A stretch of 64,000 bases of DNA from Nocardioides currus (GTDB lineage: Bacteria > Actinomycetota > Actinomycetes > Propionibacteriales > Nocardioidaceae): NCBI RefSeq assembly GCF_003057875.1, contig NZ_PYXZ01000007.1, positions 193,999 to 257,998 on the forward strand. The letters are read 5' to 3'. This document shows positions 34,214-42,557 of the stretch, piece by piece. The position numbers and the translations under genes are program-made. The stretch's first letter is position 1; each line of letters begins with the position of its first letter. The notes under the pieces are model-generated. The model was not told the DNA's origin. It ran no database searches and was given only the letters and a program-made list of their open reading frames with translations.

Positions 34214-34786
34214 GTGGCACGCAACGAGGCTCGACGGACGGACCTGGCCGACATCGCGATCGGCGTCCTGGCGCGCGAGGGATCGCGAGGACTCACCCAT
34301 CGCGCGGTCGACCGCGCCAGCGGCTCGCCCCTCGGCACCACCTCCAACTACTTCCGCACCCGCGCCGAGCTGGTGGCCGGACTCGCGGACCGCATCATCG
34401 AGCGCCTCACCCCCGTGCCCGAGTCGTTGGCCGCGCTCGCGGGAGCGGCCCCCGGACCCGAGTCCTTCGCCGCGCACATCCGCGACATCGTGCGCCGCCT
34501 GACCGCCGACCCGGACGTCACGATCGCCTGGTTCGAGCTCCGGCTGGAAGCCGCCCGGTCGCCCGAGATCGCGGCCGTCGTGGGCAGCGTGCTGCGCGAC
34601 GGGTTCGCGGCCGACATCGCCTACAACGCGACTGCCGGCCTACCCGGCGGGCCGAGCGAGATCGCCCTGTTCCACTACGCGGTCGACGGCCTGGTCCTCG
34701 ACCGCCTGACCGAGTCGATCGACCCCGACACCCCGACCGACGACGTCGTCGCCGCACTGGTGGCGGGACTGCTGCCGACCGACTAG
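34214..34786 (+). CDS. TetR-family regulator (next to the reductase)
   Basis: A 190-aa protein with an N-terminal helix-turn-helix (LTHRAVDRASGSPLGTTSNYFRTRAEL) and a TetR C-terminal domain. The start is GTG. The YF instead of the usual YY in the recognition helix is common in this subgroup. It is divergent from the DHFR-family gene across shared palindromes, so it very probably represses that gene and itself. The inducer is unknown. Confidence 0.9.
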   Translation: MARNEARRTDLADIAIGVLAREGSRGLTHRAVDRASGSPLGTTSNYFRTRAELVAGLADRIIERLTPVPESLAALAGAAPGPESFAAHIRDIVRRLTADPDVTIAWFELRLEAARSPEIAAVVGSVLRDGFAADIAYNATAGLPGGPSEIALFHYAVDGLVLDRLTESIDPDTPTDDVVAALVAGLLPTD

Positions 34787-34844
34787 CCGTCCGACGAGCT
34801 GCGGACCGATCACGCGACGTCGCACGGCACGACCAGGACCACGC

Positions 34845-36020
34845 TCAGATCTCGGACTGCACCCCGGCGAGGAGCTGGCGCGCCATCACGATCCGCTGGA
34901 CCTGGTTGGTGCCCTCGTAGATCTGGGTGATCTTGGCGTCGCGCATCATCCGCTCGACCGGGTAGTCGCGGGTGTAGCCGTAGCCGCCGAGGGCCTGGAT
35001 GGCGTTCAGCGTGACCTCCATGGCCACGTCGGAGGCGAAGCACTTGGCGGCGGCACCGAAGAACGTCAGGTCCTTGTCGCCGCGCTCGGAGCGACCGGCG
35101 GCGGCGTAGGTCATCTGGCGGGCGGCCTCCACCTTCATGCCCATGTCGGCCAGCATGAACTGCAGGCCCTGCTGGTCGGCGATCGGCTTGCCGAACTGGA
35201 TGCGCTCCTGCACATAGCCCAGTGCGTAGTCCAGCGCGCCCTGGGCGACGCCGACGGCCTGCGCGGCGATCGTGACGCGGGTGTGGTCGAGGGTCCTCAT
35301 CGCGATCTCGAAGCCCTGCCCCTCGGCCCCGATGAGGCGGTCGGCGGGGATCCGGACGTTGTCGAGGTAGACCTCGCGTGTGGGCGAGCCCTTGATGCCG
35401 AGCTTCTTCTCCGGGGCGCCGAAGGACACGCCCTCGTCGGACTTCTCCACGACGAAGGCGGAGATGCCCTTGGTGCGCAGCGTCGGGTCGGTCACCGCGA
35501 GCGTGGTGTAGAACTCCGAGACGCCGGCGTTGCTGATCCAGCGCTTCACGCCGTTGAGGACGTAGTGGTCGCCGTCGCGCACGGCCGTCGTCTTCTGGTT
35601 GGCAGCATCGGACCCGGCGTCGGGCTCGGAGAGGCAGTAGGAGAAGCCGCCCTCGCCGGCGGCGAGCTTCGTGAGGTACGTCGCCTTGAGCTCCTCGGAC
35701 CCGCCGATCATCACGGGCAGCGAGCCGAGCTTGTTGACCGCCGGGATCAGGCTGGAGGAGACGCACGCGCGGGCGACCTCCTCGATCACGATCACGGTCG
35801 CGAGGGCGTCGGCCCCGGCACCGCCGTACTCCTCGGGCACGTGCGGGGCGTGGAAGTCGGCGGCCTGCAGGGCGTCGTGCGCCTCCTGCGGGTAGCGCGC
35901 CTCCTCGTCCACCTCCGCGGCGTACGGCGCGACCTTGGCGTCGCAGATCGCGCGGACGGCCTCGCGGACGGCCCGGTGCTCCTCGGGGAGGGAGTAGGCG
36001 TCGAAGTCGGGGTTGCTCAT
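34845..36020 (-). CDS. Acyl-CoA dehydrogenase
   Basis: This 391-aa flavoenzyme oxidises acyl-CoA to enoyl-CoA. FAD/substrate segments [13 protein letters not shown] and WISNAG, the dimer-contact stretch [13 protein letters not shown] and the catalytic base Glu369 in QIYEGTNQ are present. The Glu position is typical of short/medium-chain enzymes. It lies 37 bp downstream of a 3-hydroxyacyl-CoA dehydrogenase gene on the same strand, so the two probably form a short beta-oxidation operon. Confidence 0.94.
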   Translation of the reverse strand: MSNPDFDAYSLPEEHRAVREAVRAICDAKVAPYAAEVDEEARYPQEAHDALQAADFHAPHVPEEYGGAGADALATVIVIEEVARACVSSSLIPAVNKLGSLPVMIGGSEELKATYLTKLAAGEGGFSYCLSEPDAGSDAANQKTTAVRDGDHYVLNGVKRWISNAGVSEFYTTLAVTDPTLRTKGISAFVVEKSDEGVSFGAPEKKLGIKGSPTREVYLDNVRIPADRLIGAEGQGFEIAMRTLDHTRVTIAAQAVGVAQGALDYALGYVQERIQFGKPIADQQGLQFMLADMGMKVEAARQMTYAAAGRSERGDKDLTFFGAAAKCFASDVAMEVTLNAIQALGGYGYTRDYPVERMMRDAKITQIYEGTNQVQRIVMARQLLAGVQSEI

Positions 36021-36057
36021 GGGGGATCTCCTGGGACTGGGTGCTGGAGGTGGGACG

Positions 36058-36900
36058 TCAGTAGGTGTAGAAACCGCGGCCGGTCTTGCGGCCGAGCAGG
36101 CCGGCGTCGACCATCCGGTTGAGCAGCGGCGGGGCGGCGTACAGCGGCTCCTTGAACTCCTCGTAGAGCGACTCGGCGACGGCCTTGGTGGTGTCGAGGC
36201 CGATCAGGTCGGCCAGCGCGAGCGGGCCCTGCGGGTGGGCGGCCCCGAGGACGAGGCCGCGGTCGATGTCCTCGGCGGTGGCGAACCCCGACTCGAGCAT
36301 CCGGATCGCCGAGAGCACGAACGGGATCAGCAGCGCGTTGACGACGAAGCCGGCGCGGTCCTGGGAGTCGATCGCCTTCTTGCCCAGCGTGTCCTCGACG
36401 AAGGAGCGGGCCTGCGCGGTGACGTCGGGCGAGGTCAGCAGGGACGGGACGAGCTCCACGAGCGGCAGCACCGGCACGGGGTTGAAGAAGTGGATGCCGA
36501 TCACGCTGGCCGGGCGGTCGGTGACCACGCCCAGCTTCATGATCGGGATCGAGGAGGTGTTGGACGCGAGGATCGCCTCGGGCGACTCGACGACCTTGTC
36601 GAGGGTCGCGAACAGCTCGGTCTTGGCGGTCTCGTCCTCGACGATCGCCTCGATGACCAGGTCACGGTCCGCGAGCGCGTCGAGGTCGGTGACGAGCCGG
36701 ATCCGGTCGAGCACCGCGGCCGCCGAGTCGATCTTGCCCTTGGCCTCGGCCCGATTGAGCGAGGACTCGAGCCGCGCGCGCCCCGCGTCCGCGGCCGCGG
36801 TCGACGACTCGGCCACCACCACGTCCAGGCCGGCGCGCGCCGAGACCTCGGCGATGCCGGCTCCCATCAGGCCACACCCGACGACACCCACCTGACGCAT
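36058..36900 (-). CDS. 3-hydroxybutyryl-CoA dehydrogenase-like enzyme
   Basis: A 280-aa NAD-dependent dehydrogenase. The N-terminal Rossmann motif [20 protein letters not shown], the catalytic His in [10 protein letters not shown] and the C-terminal LIGLDTT and GFYTY endings match FadB2/Hbd proteins. The ATG at 36900 is preceded by AAGGAG. A perfect palindrome 45 bp upstream and a divergent TetR gene indicate regulated expression. Confidence 0.93.
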   Translation of the reverse strand: MRQVGVVGCGLMGAGIAEVSARAGLDVVVAESSTAAADAGRARLESSLNRAEAKGKIDSAAAVLDRIRLVTDLDALADRDLVIEAIVEDETAKTELFATLDKVVESPEAILASNTSSIPIMKLGVVTDRPASVIGIHFFNPVPVLPLVELVPSLLTSPDVTAQARSFVEDTLGKKAIDSQDRAGFVVNALLIPFVLSAIRMLESGFATAEDIDRGLVLGAAHPQGPLALADLIGLDTTKAVAESLYEEFKEPLYAAPPLLNRMVDAGLLGRKTGRGFYTY

Positions 36901-36944
36901 GGACACACTCCTTGGGACTCCGTGATGGAACTCAGTGTTGCTGC

Positions 36945-36963
36945 TACGGTACTGAGTACCGTA
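36945..36963. promoter_or_regulatory. Perfect TetR operator of the beta-oxidation pair
   Basis: TACGGTACT-G-AGTACCGTA has 9-bp arms that match perfectly around one central base. It lies between the divergent hydroxyacyl-CoA dehydrogenase and tetR genes, ending 14 bp before the tetR ATG. Autoregulation and control of the operon are expected. Confidence 0.82.
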
Positions 36964-36977
36964 CCAAGGAGATCCAG

Positions 36978-37694
36978 ATGACCGCCACCAGGGAGCGCCT
37001 CATCGACGCGGCCTTCGCGCTCTTCGCCGAGCGCGGCTTCGACGCCACCACCGTGGACGACGTGGCGGCGCGCGCAGGTGTCGGTCGCACCACGTTCTTC
37101 CGGACCTTCCGGTCCAAGGAGGACGTGATCTTCCCCGACCACGACGCGATGCTCGCGTCCGTCGGTGACCGGTTGCGCACGGCGACGACGGCCACCGCCG
37201 CCATCGCCGTCACCGAGGCCGCCCGCCTCGTCCTCGAGCACTACCTCGCCGAGGGCACCCGGGCCCAGCAGCGCTACAGCCTCACCCGGACCGTGGCGTC
37301 GCTGCGCAACCGCGAGATCGCCAGCCTCCAGCAGTACCAGCGCACGTTCGCCGCCTTCTTGGCCGACTGGCTCGGCTCCGGCACTGAAACAGGCACCGAG
37401 GCTGGCCTGCGTGCCGATCTGATGGCCAACGCCGTGGTGACCGCGCACAACCACGTGCTGCGCCGCTGGCTGCGCGAGGACATCACCGCACCCCGGGCCG
37501 AGCGGGAGTTCGCCGCCGCGATGGCCGAGGTGCTGCGGATCTTCGCCCAGCCCGAGCCCCAATCCGAGCCCGACCACGGCGCCCGCGGCGAGACCGCCGT
37601 CGTCGTCCTGCGCACCACCCGTCCCCTCGACGAGCTCGTGCCCGCGCTGCGCGAGCTGGTCGACTCCCCCGTCACCCAGGAGGACCCGTCATGA
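36978..37694 (+). CDS. TetR-family regulator of the beta-oxidation pair
   Basis: A 238-aa regulator, longer than usual for TetR. The helix-turn-helix covers about residues 10-55 (TTVDDVAARAGVGRTTFFRTFRSKEDV). A C-terminal extension of about 45 residues follows the ligand domain. The ATG at 36978 follows AAGGAG. Its likely effector is an acyl-CoA, inferred from the divergent genes. The stop overlaps the next ATG (ATGA). Confidence 0.9.
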   Translation: MTATRERLIDAAFALFAERGFDATTVDDVAARAGVGRTTFFRTFRSKEDVIFPDHDAMLASVGDRLRTATTATAAIAVTEAARLVLEHYLAEGTRAQQRYSLTRTVASLRNREIASLQQYQRTFAAFLADWLGSGTETGTEAGLRADLMANAVVTAHNHVLRRWLREDITAPRAEREFAAAMAEVLRIFAQPEPQSEPDHGARGETAVVVLRTTRPLDELVPALRELVDSPVTQEDPS

Positions 37695-37957
37695 CCGTCA
37701 AGGACCGCCGACCCAGCCAGGCCGCCTTCGCGACCGCCACCTTCACCGAGACCCGCCGGGTCGGGGGCGAGTGGCGGCAGGTGCCGGCCTCACGGGTGCA
37801 CGCCAAGACGATGGGCAGCACCGTCACCCTGTGCGGCCAGTCGACCCTGAGCTGGTTCAAGTTCTGGGACATCGCCTTCGTCACCGTGCAGTCCGACCGG
37901 TGCCCGCAGTGCACCGACGCCCTCGCCCAGCGCTTCGCCGAGGCCCGTCGCCGGTAG
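37691..37957 (+). CDS. Conserved-looking 88-aa protein with Cys motif, unknown function
   Basis: Translation is coupled to the TetR gene by a four-base overlap. The protein has one early Cys (VTLCGQSTLSW) and a late Cys-x2-Cys (DRCPQC), with aromatic residues between, suggesting a small metal-binding or beta-rich fold. The ends are basic. I do not recognise a named family. The operon position suggests a role tied to the regulator. Confidence 0.6.
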   Translation: MTVKDRRPSQAAFATATFTETRRVGGEWRQVPASRVHAKTMGSTVTLCGQSTLSWFKFWDIAFVTVQSDRCPQCTDALAQRFAEARRR

Positions 37958-37983
37958 GCAGGCTGCGCGGCACCCGCCGATCA

Positions 37984-38070
37984 TCGGTGTCCTCGCTGGT
38001 GTCCGACGAGGACAACGAGTCGTGCCAGGTGATGCAGGACGTCGAGGGCAACGAGTTCTGCCTCGACTGA
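37984..38070 (+). pseudogene. C-terminal remnant of a VOC/glyoxalase-like protein
   Basis: An open stretch of 28 codons ending VMQDVEGNEFCLD and TGA. That ending is the hallmark C-terminus (DPEGNEFCL) of VOC-superfamily proteins. No upstream part of such a gene is found in any frame, and no start codon with a ribosome-binding site precedes it. It appears to be the scar of a deletion. Confidence 0.5.
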
Positions 38071-38079
38071 CGCCCGACG

Positions 38080-38991
38080 TCACCAGGTGACCTCTTCGCA
38101 GCCGGGCGTGGGGCGCGCCTCGACCTGCAGGGTCGCGTGCTCGATGCCGTAGCCGGCGCGGAGCGTGCGCTGGGCCGCCTGCAGCACACCGTGGCTGTCG
38201 GCGTCGGAGGTCAGCAGCAGGTGGGCGGTGGCGACGTTCATCCCGGACGTCAGTGTCCACGCGTGCAGGTCGTGCACGTCGTCGACGCCCGGGATCGCCG
38301 ACAGGTCGGCGGCCATCAGGTCGACGTCCACGCCGTCGGGCGCGTGCTGGCCCAGCACCGCGAGCACCTGGCGGCCGAGGCCCATGGCGCGTACGGCGAC
38401 GAACAACCCGATCGCGAGCGCGACCACGGTGTCCCACCAGCCGCGGCCGGTCCACGCGACCAGCAGGCCGGCCGCGATCACGCCCACGCTCCCGGCCGCG
38501 TCCGCGACGACCTCGAGGTAGGCGCCGCGCACGTTCAGCGACTCCTGGGCGCCACCGCGGAGCAGCGCGATCGAGACGACGTTGATCGCGAGGCCGACCA
38601 CGCCGACGACGAGCATCGGCGCGCTCGCCACCTCGACGTCGTCGCCCGTCCGGCGCAACGCCTCGACGACGACGTACACCGAGACGCCGAGCATCAGCAG
38701 CACGGACAGGCCGGAGGCGAACACCTCGGCGCGGTAGGAGCCGTACGTCCGGCGCCCCGTGGTGTCGGGGCGGGTGGCGATCTTCGTGGCGACCAGGGCC
38801 GCGCCGAGCGCGACGACGTCGGCGGCCATGTGCCCGGCGTCGGAGATCAGCGCGAGCGAACCGCTGACGACGCCCACGACCAGCTCGACCACGAAGAAGA
38901 CAGCGACCATCGCGAACGAGATCGCGAGGCCACGGCGGTGCCCACCGGCGGCGGTGGCGACGCCTCCACCGTGTCCGTGTCCCGCACCCAT
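38080..38991 (-). CDS. Cation diffusion facilitator (Zn/Co/Cd efflux)
   Basis: A 303-aa CDF transporter of the CzcD type. A His-rich start (MGAGHGHGGG) is followed by six membrane helices. Metal-site pairs SDAGHMAAD (helix 2) and VADAAGSVG (helix 5, with Asp but no His at the usual HxxxD position) are visible, then the cytoplasmic domain DVHDLHAWTLTSG. Start 38991 has GAGG 5 nt upstream. The missing helix-5 His may shift metal preference. Metal export to the outside is expected. Confidence 0.9.
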   Translation of the reverse strand: MGAGHGHGGGVATAAGGHRRGLAISFAMVAVFFVVELVVGVVSGSLALISDAGHMAADVVALGAALVATKIATRPDTTGRRTYGSYRAEVFASGLSVLLMLGVSVYVVVEALRRTGDDVEVASAPMLVVGVVGLAINVVSIALLRGGAQESLNVRGAYLEVVADAAGSVGVIAAGLLVAWTGRGWWDTVVALAIGLFVAVRAMGLGRQVLAVLGQHAPDGVDVDLMAADLSAIPGVDDVHDLHAWTLTSGMNVATAHLLLTSDADSHGVLQAAQRTLRAGYGIEHATLQVEARPTPGCEEVTW

Positions 38992-39101
38992 GTCGTCCTC
39001 GTCACTGCTCCGTGTCACTGCTCCGTCGCGGCCGGTCGTCCGCATCCGGTCCGAGGCTAGCCCGACCGGCGGGGCCGCCGAGCCAGGATGAGACGGGAGT
39101 C

Positions 39102-40067
39102 TCAGGCGTCGTTGGCGCAGCGGAAGCCGGTGTTGCCGCTCGCCGAGTCGGGGGTGTTGCTCGAGCGGGCGGCGACGCGGTAGCGGTGGCAGTAGGAGTG
39201 GTGGCACAGGTAGGAGCCGCCGCGCATCACCCGGGCCGTGCCGGTGTCCGGCCCGCGCGGGTCGTCGACGGGACTGGTGGCGTAGTAGCCGGGATCGAAC
39301 CAGTCGGCGCACCACTCCCACACGTTGCCGGCCATCTGCCACAGGCCGTGCCCGTTGGGCCGGTAGGTCTTGACCGGCGCGGTCGTGAGGTGGCCGTCCT
39401 CCTCGGTGTTGGACCGTGGGAAGTCGCCCTGCCAGATGTTGCACTGCCAGCGACCGCGCGGGGTGAGCTCGTCGCCCCACGCGAAGCGGCGCCCCTCGAG
39501 ACCACCGCGGGCGGCGTGCTCCCACTCCGCCTCGGTCGGCAGCCGCTTGCCCGCCCACGCGGCGTAGGCCGCGGCGTCGCGCCAGGTGACATGCACGACC
39601 GGGTGGTTCTGCCGGTCCTGGATGCTGGTCGCCGGCCCGCCCGGGTGCCGCCATGACGCACCGCGCACCGCCCACCACCACGGCGCCTCCGCCACTTCCT
39701 GCAGCACGTCGGACCGCTCGCCCCGGAAGGCGAGGTGGAACACGGCGGAGACCCCGAGCTCCTCGGCGTCGGTGACGTGGCCGCTGTCCTTGACGAACGC
39801 GGCGAACGACGCGTTGGTCACCGCGGTCGCGTCCATCCAGAAGGGCTCGAGCCGCACCTCGTGCACCGGGGTCTCGCCGTCGCTGGCGTAGCCCTCGCCG
39901 AAGGCGTCGCCCATCGCGAAGCGACCGCCCGGCAGCAGGACCTGCCCCCGCGTGCTCCGCGGCCGCGCGACGGCCGCAGGGGCGTCGGGCGCCGGCGACG
40001 CACCGCTCCCGCCCGGCGCGCAGCATGCCGAGGCGTGCTCGGCCGGGCGTCGAGCGTCATCCGACAT
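39102..40067 (-). CDS. Formylglycine-generating enzyme (sulfatase-modifying factor)
   Basis: A 321-aa FGE-sulfatase-domain protein. The copper-binding catalytic pair is intact, Cys288 and Cys293 in SYLCHHSYCHRYRVAARSS, in nearly the same context as the Streptomyces coelicolor FGE. This points to a true FGE and not an EgtB-like relative. It oxidises the Cys of a C-x-P-x-R motif in sulfatases to formylglycine. No sulfatase lies in this window. It overlaps the end of the MFS gene by 11 bp, so the two are co-expressed. Confidence 0.9.
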   Translation of the reverse strand: MSDDARRPAEHASACCAPGGSGASPAPDAPAAVARPRSTRGQVLLPGGRFAMGDAFGEGYASDGETPVHEVRLEPFWMDATAVTNASFAAFVKDSGHVTDAEELGVSAVFHLAFRGERSDVLQEVAEAPWWWAVRGASWRHPGGPATSIQDRQNHPVVHVTWRDAAAYAAWAGKRLPTEAEWEHAARGGLEGRRFAWGDELTPRGRWQCNIWQGDFPRSNTEEDGHLTTAPVKTYRPNGHGLWQMAGNVWEWCADWFDPGYYATSPVDDPRGPDTGTARVMRGGSYLCHHSYCHRYRVAARSSNTPDSASGNTGFRCANDA

Positions 40068-42072
40068 CGGTCGTCTCCTCCTCGACCACCTCGGGCATCA
40101 CCACGTTGAAGCGCCGGCGCTGCGCGGTGACCACCACGTCCTCCGACTGCGAGACCCGGCTCGCGGTGTCGAGCGCGGTCAGGACGTAGCGACCCATCGG
40201 CGGCATCGTGAGCTCGTAGTGCCCCTCGTCGTCGGTGCGGGTCGCGCCCATCGACTCGCCGGAGGCGTCGGTCAGGACCACGAGCGCGTCGGCGACCGGC
40301 CACCCGTCGCGCGAGACCACTCCCGCCACGGTCAGCCGCTCGCGGATCTGCAGCGTGGGCGTCGCGTCGGGCGTGAGCGGGCGCAGCTCGGAGCGGGCCG
40401 CCCAGCCCTCGGCACCGAAGACGACGAGGTACTCCCCCGGCCCCGGCAGCACCACCGACCACCGGCCGTTGTTGTCCGCGCGCGCCCAGTCGGCCTGGCG
40501 ACCGCTGCGCTCCAGGACGGAGACCACCGCGAGTCGCGCGCCGGTCCCGTCGGGCGCCTCCACCCGCCCGCGGACGACGACCTCGGCGCCCTCACCGCGG
40601 CGTACGGCGTCGGGCCGGGCCGGCGTGGGCCTCCCGGGCCCGGTCTCGGGCAGCGTGACGAGGGCCGGCGAGATCCGGGCGGGCACGAGCATCCCGACTG
40701 CCGCCCCGAGGAACGCGGCGCCAGCGGCCAGCCAGCTCGTCGCGTGGATCGACGCCTCGGACGGGAAGCCTCCGGCCACCGTCCCGGCCGTCAGCACGGC
40801 GGCGACCGTGGCCGAGCAGGTCGAGGTGCCGATCGAGCGGACGACGGTGTTGAGGCCGTTGGCGGCGGCGGTCTCGGTGATCGGCACCGACTGCATGATC
40901 AGCACCGGCATCGCCGCGAAGCTCACGGCGACGCCGATGGACACGACCGCGACGCCGATGAGCAGCTCGAGGGCAGAGCCGTCGAGCAGGATGCGCAGGA
41001 CGTAGCCGAAGCCCATCGTCAGCAGCCCGGCGATGAGCGTGATTCGTGCTCCGAAGCGCCGGGTGATCGCGGCCGACGCCGGCGACATCAGCACCATCAG
41101 GAGGCCGCCGGGCAGCATCGCCAGCCCCGCCTCGGTCACCGAGAGCCCGAACCCGATGCCGCTGGCGACCGGGAACTGCAGCACCTGGACGACGACGAGC
41201 AGGTTGGCGAACATCGCGAAGCCGGCGAGCAGCGAGGCGATGTTGGTGAGCAGCACCGGCCGGCGCGCGGACGTGCGCAGGTCGACCAGCGGCTGGCCGG
41301 TGCGCAGCTCCCACGGGGCCCACAGCGCGAAGAAGAGCACCGCGACGAAGAACGTCAGCAACGTCCACTGCGAGGTCCACCCCCACTGACCGCCCTTGGA
41401 GATGCCGAGCAGGAGCGCCGTCAGCGCGACCGACATCAAGATCGCGCCGAGCCAGTCGAAGGTGCCGGGGGCGCGGACCTTGGACTCCGGGACGATGGTG
41501 AGCACGAGGCCGAGCATCACGACGGCCATCGCGACGCTGCCCCAGAAGACCGACTGCCAACCGAAGTGGGAGTACATGACGCCCGCCAGCGGGATGCCGA
41601 CGGCACCACCGATGCCGAGCGTCGCGCTCATCAGGGCGACGGCCCCGCCGATCTTCTCCGGCGGAAGCTCGTCGCGCATCGTCGAGATGCCGATCGGGAT
41701 GAGCGCCGGCGCGAAGCCCTGGAGCGCCCGCGCGACGATGAGCACGGCCAGCGAGTCGCTCGCGGCGCCGAGCACCGAGCCCAGCAGGAGCACGACCAGC
41801 GACACCACGATCATCCGCCGCTTGCCGTGCATGTCGGCGAGCTTGGTCAGGATCGGGGTCGCCACGGCGCTGGTGAGGAGGGTGACCGTGACGAGCCACG
41901 AGGCGTTGTCCGAGGTGGTGCCGAGCAGCCGTGGGAAGTCCGGGAGCAGGGGCACCACGAGGGTCTGCATCAGGGACACCGCGGTGCCGCACAGCGCGAG
42001 CACGAGCACGATCGGTCCCGACCGTCGCGTCGGGGCCGGGATCACCGCCCCCCGGGTGGCGGTCGCGGTCAT
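40057..42072 (-). CDS. MFS drug-efflux-type transporter with C-terminal carboxypeptidase-regulatory-like domains
   Basis: A 671-aa protein. Residues 1-500 are a 14-helix DHA2/EmrB-type MFS transporter (motif ADMHGKRRMIVVS after helix 2, GIPLAGVMYSHFGW in helix 5). Residues about 510-660 form two beta-sandwich repeats of the carboxypeptidase-regulatory/SpaA type (VRGRVEAPDG..., VAGVVSRDGWPVADALVVL). The ATG at 42072 has GAGGGG 5 nt upstream. The tail may sense or bind ligand or partner proteins. The pairing with an FGE gene is unexplained. Confidence 0.88.
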   Translation of the reverse strand: MTATATRGAVIPAPTRRSGPIVLVLALCGTAVSLMQTLVVPLLPDFPRLLGTTSDNASWLVTVTLLTSAVATPILTKLADMHGKRRMIVVSLVVLLLGSVLGAASDSLAVLIVARALQGFAPALIPIGISTMRDELPPEKIGGAVALMSATLGIGGAVGIPLAGVMYSHFGWQSVFWGSVAMAVVMLGLVLTIVPESKVRAPGTFDWLGAILMSVALTALLLGISKGGQWGWTSQWTLLTFFVAVLFFALWAPWELRTGQPLVDLRTSARRPVLLTNIASLLAGFAMFANLLVVVQVLQFPVASGIGFGLSVTEAGLAMLPGGLLMVLMSPASAAITRRFGARITLIAGLLTMGFGYVLRILLDGSALELLIGVAVVSIGVAVSFAAMPVLIMQSVPITETAAANGLNTVVRSIGTSTCSATVAAVLTAGTVAGGFPSEASIHATSWLAAGAAFLGAAVGMLVPARISPALVTLPETGPGRPTPARPDAVRRGEGAEVVVRGRVEAPDGTGARLAVVSVLERSGRQADWARADNNGRWSVVLPGPGEYLVVFGAEGWAARSELRPLTPDATPTLQIRERLTVAGVVSRDGWPVADALVVLTDASGESMGATRTDDEGHYELTMPPMGRYVLTALDTASRVSQSEDVVVTAQRRRFNVVMPEVVEEETTDVG

Positions 42073-42131
42073 GGCATCCCCTCGAGTCGGCGGTCGTCGT
42101 GGCGACTCTTCCATCCGTCGGTCGGTCGCCG

Positions 42132-42557
42132 TCAGTCGGGCTGCCCGACCAGGCCCGCCGCCTCGATCCCGGCCAGCGCGGCCAGCTCGTCGTGGTCGGA
42201 GGTGTCGCCGGTGACACCCACTGCGCCGAGGAGCCCGCCGTCCGCGTCGCGCACGAGCACGCCACCGGGCACCGGCACCAGCGCGCCGACCGTCTGCGTG
42301 ACGGCGGCGATGAAGTAGGGCTGCTGCTCCGCGCGCGCCATCAGCGCCCGCGAGCCCAGGCCGAGCGCGACGGCGCCGTGGGCCTTGGCGTGGGCGATCT
42401 CGAAGCGCTTGGTGGAGGCGCCGTCCTCCCGCTCGACGGCCACGACGTGGCCGCCGGAGTCCAGCACCACCACGGTGAGCGGCTTGTACGACGCCGCGCG
42501 GCCGGCGGCGAGCGCGCCCGCCACCACCTGGCGGGCCTGGGCGAGGGTGATGTTCAC
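42132..42557 (-). CDS. GlcG/HbpS-family protein
   Basis: A 141-aa protein of the DUF336/GlcG-HbpS fold with [35 protein letters not shown] and [27 protein letters not shown]. GlcG accompanies glycolate genes in many bacteria; HbpS binds haem. It starts with GTG overlapping the malate synthase stop, so it is translationally coupled to the glyoxylate-consuming enzyme. No signal peptide, so it acts in the cytoplasm. Confidence 0.85.
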   Translation of the reverse strand: MNITLAQARQVVAGALAAGRAASYKPLTVVVLDSGGHVVAVEREDGASTKRFEIAHAKAHGAVALGLGSRALMARAEQQPYFIAAVTQTVGALVPVPGGVLVRDADGGLLGAVGVTGDTSDHDELAALAGIEAAGLVGQPD

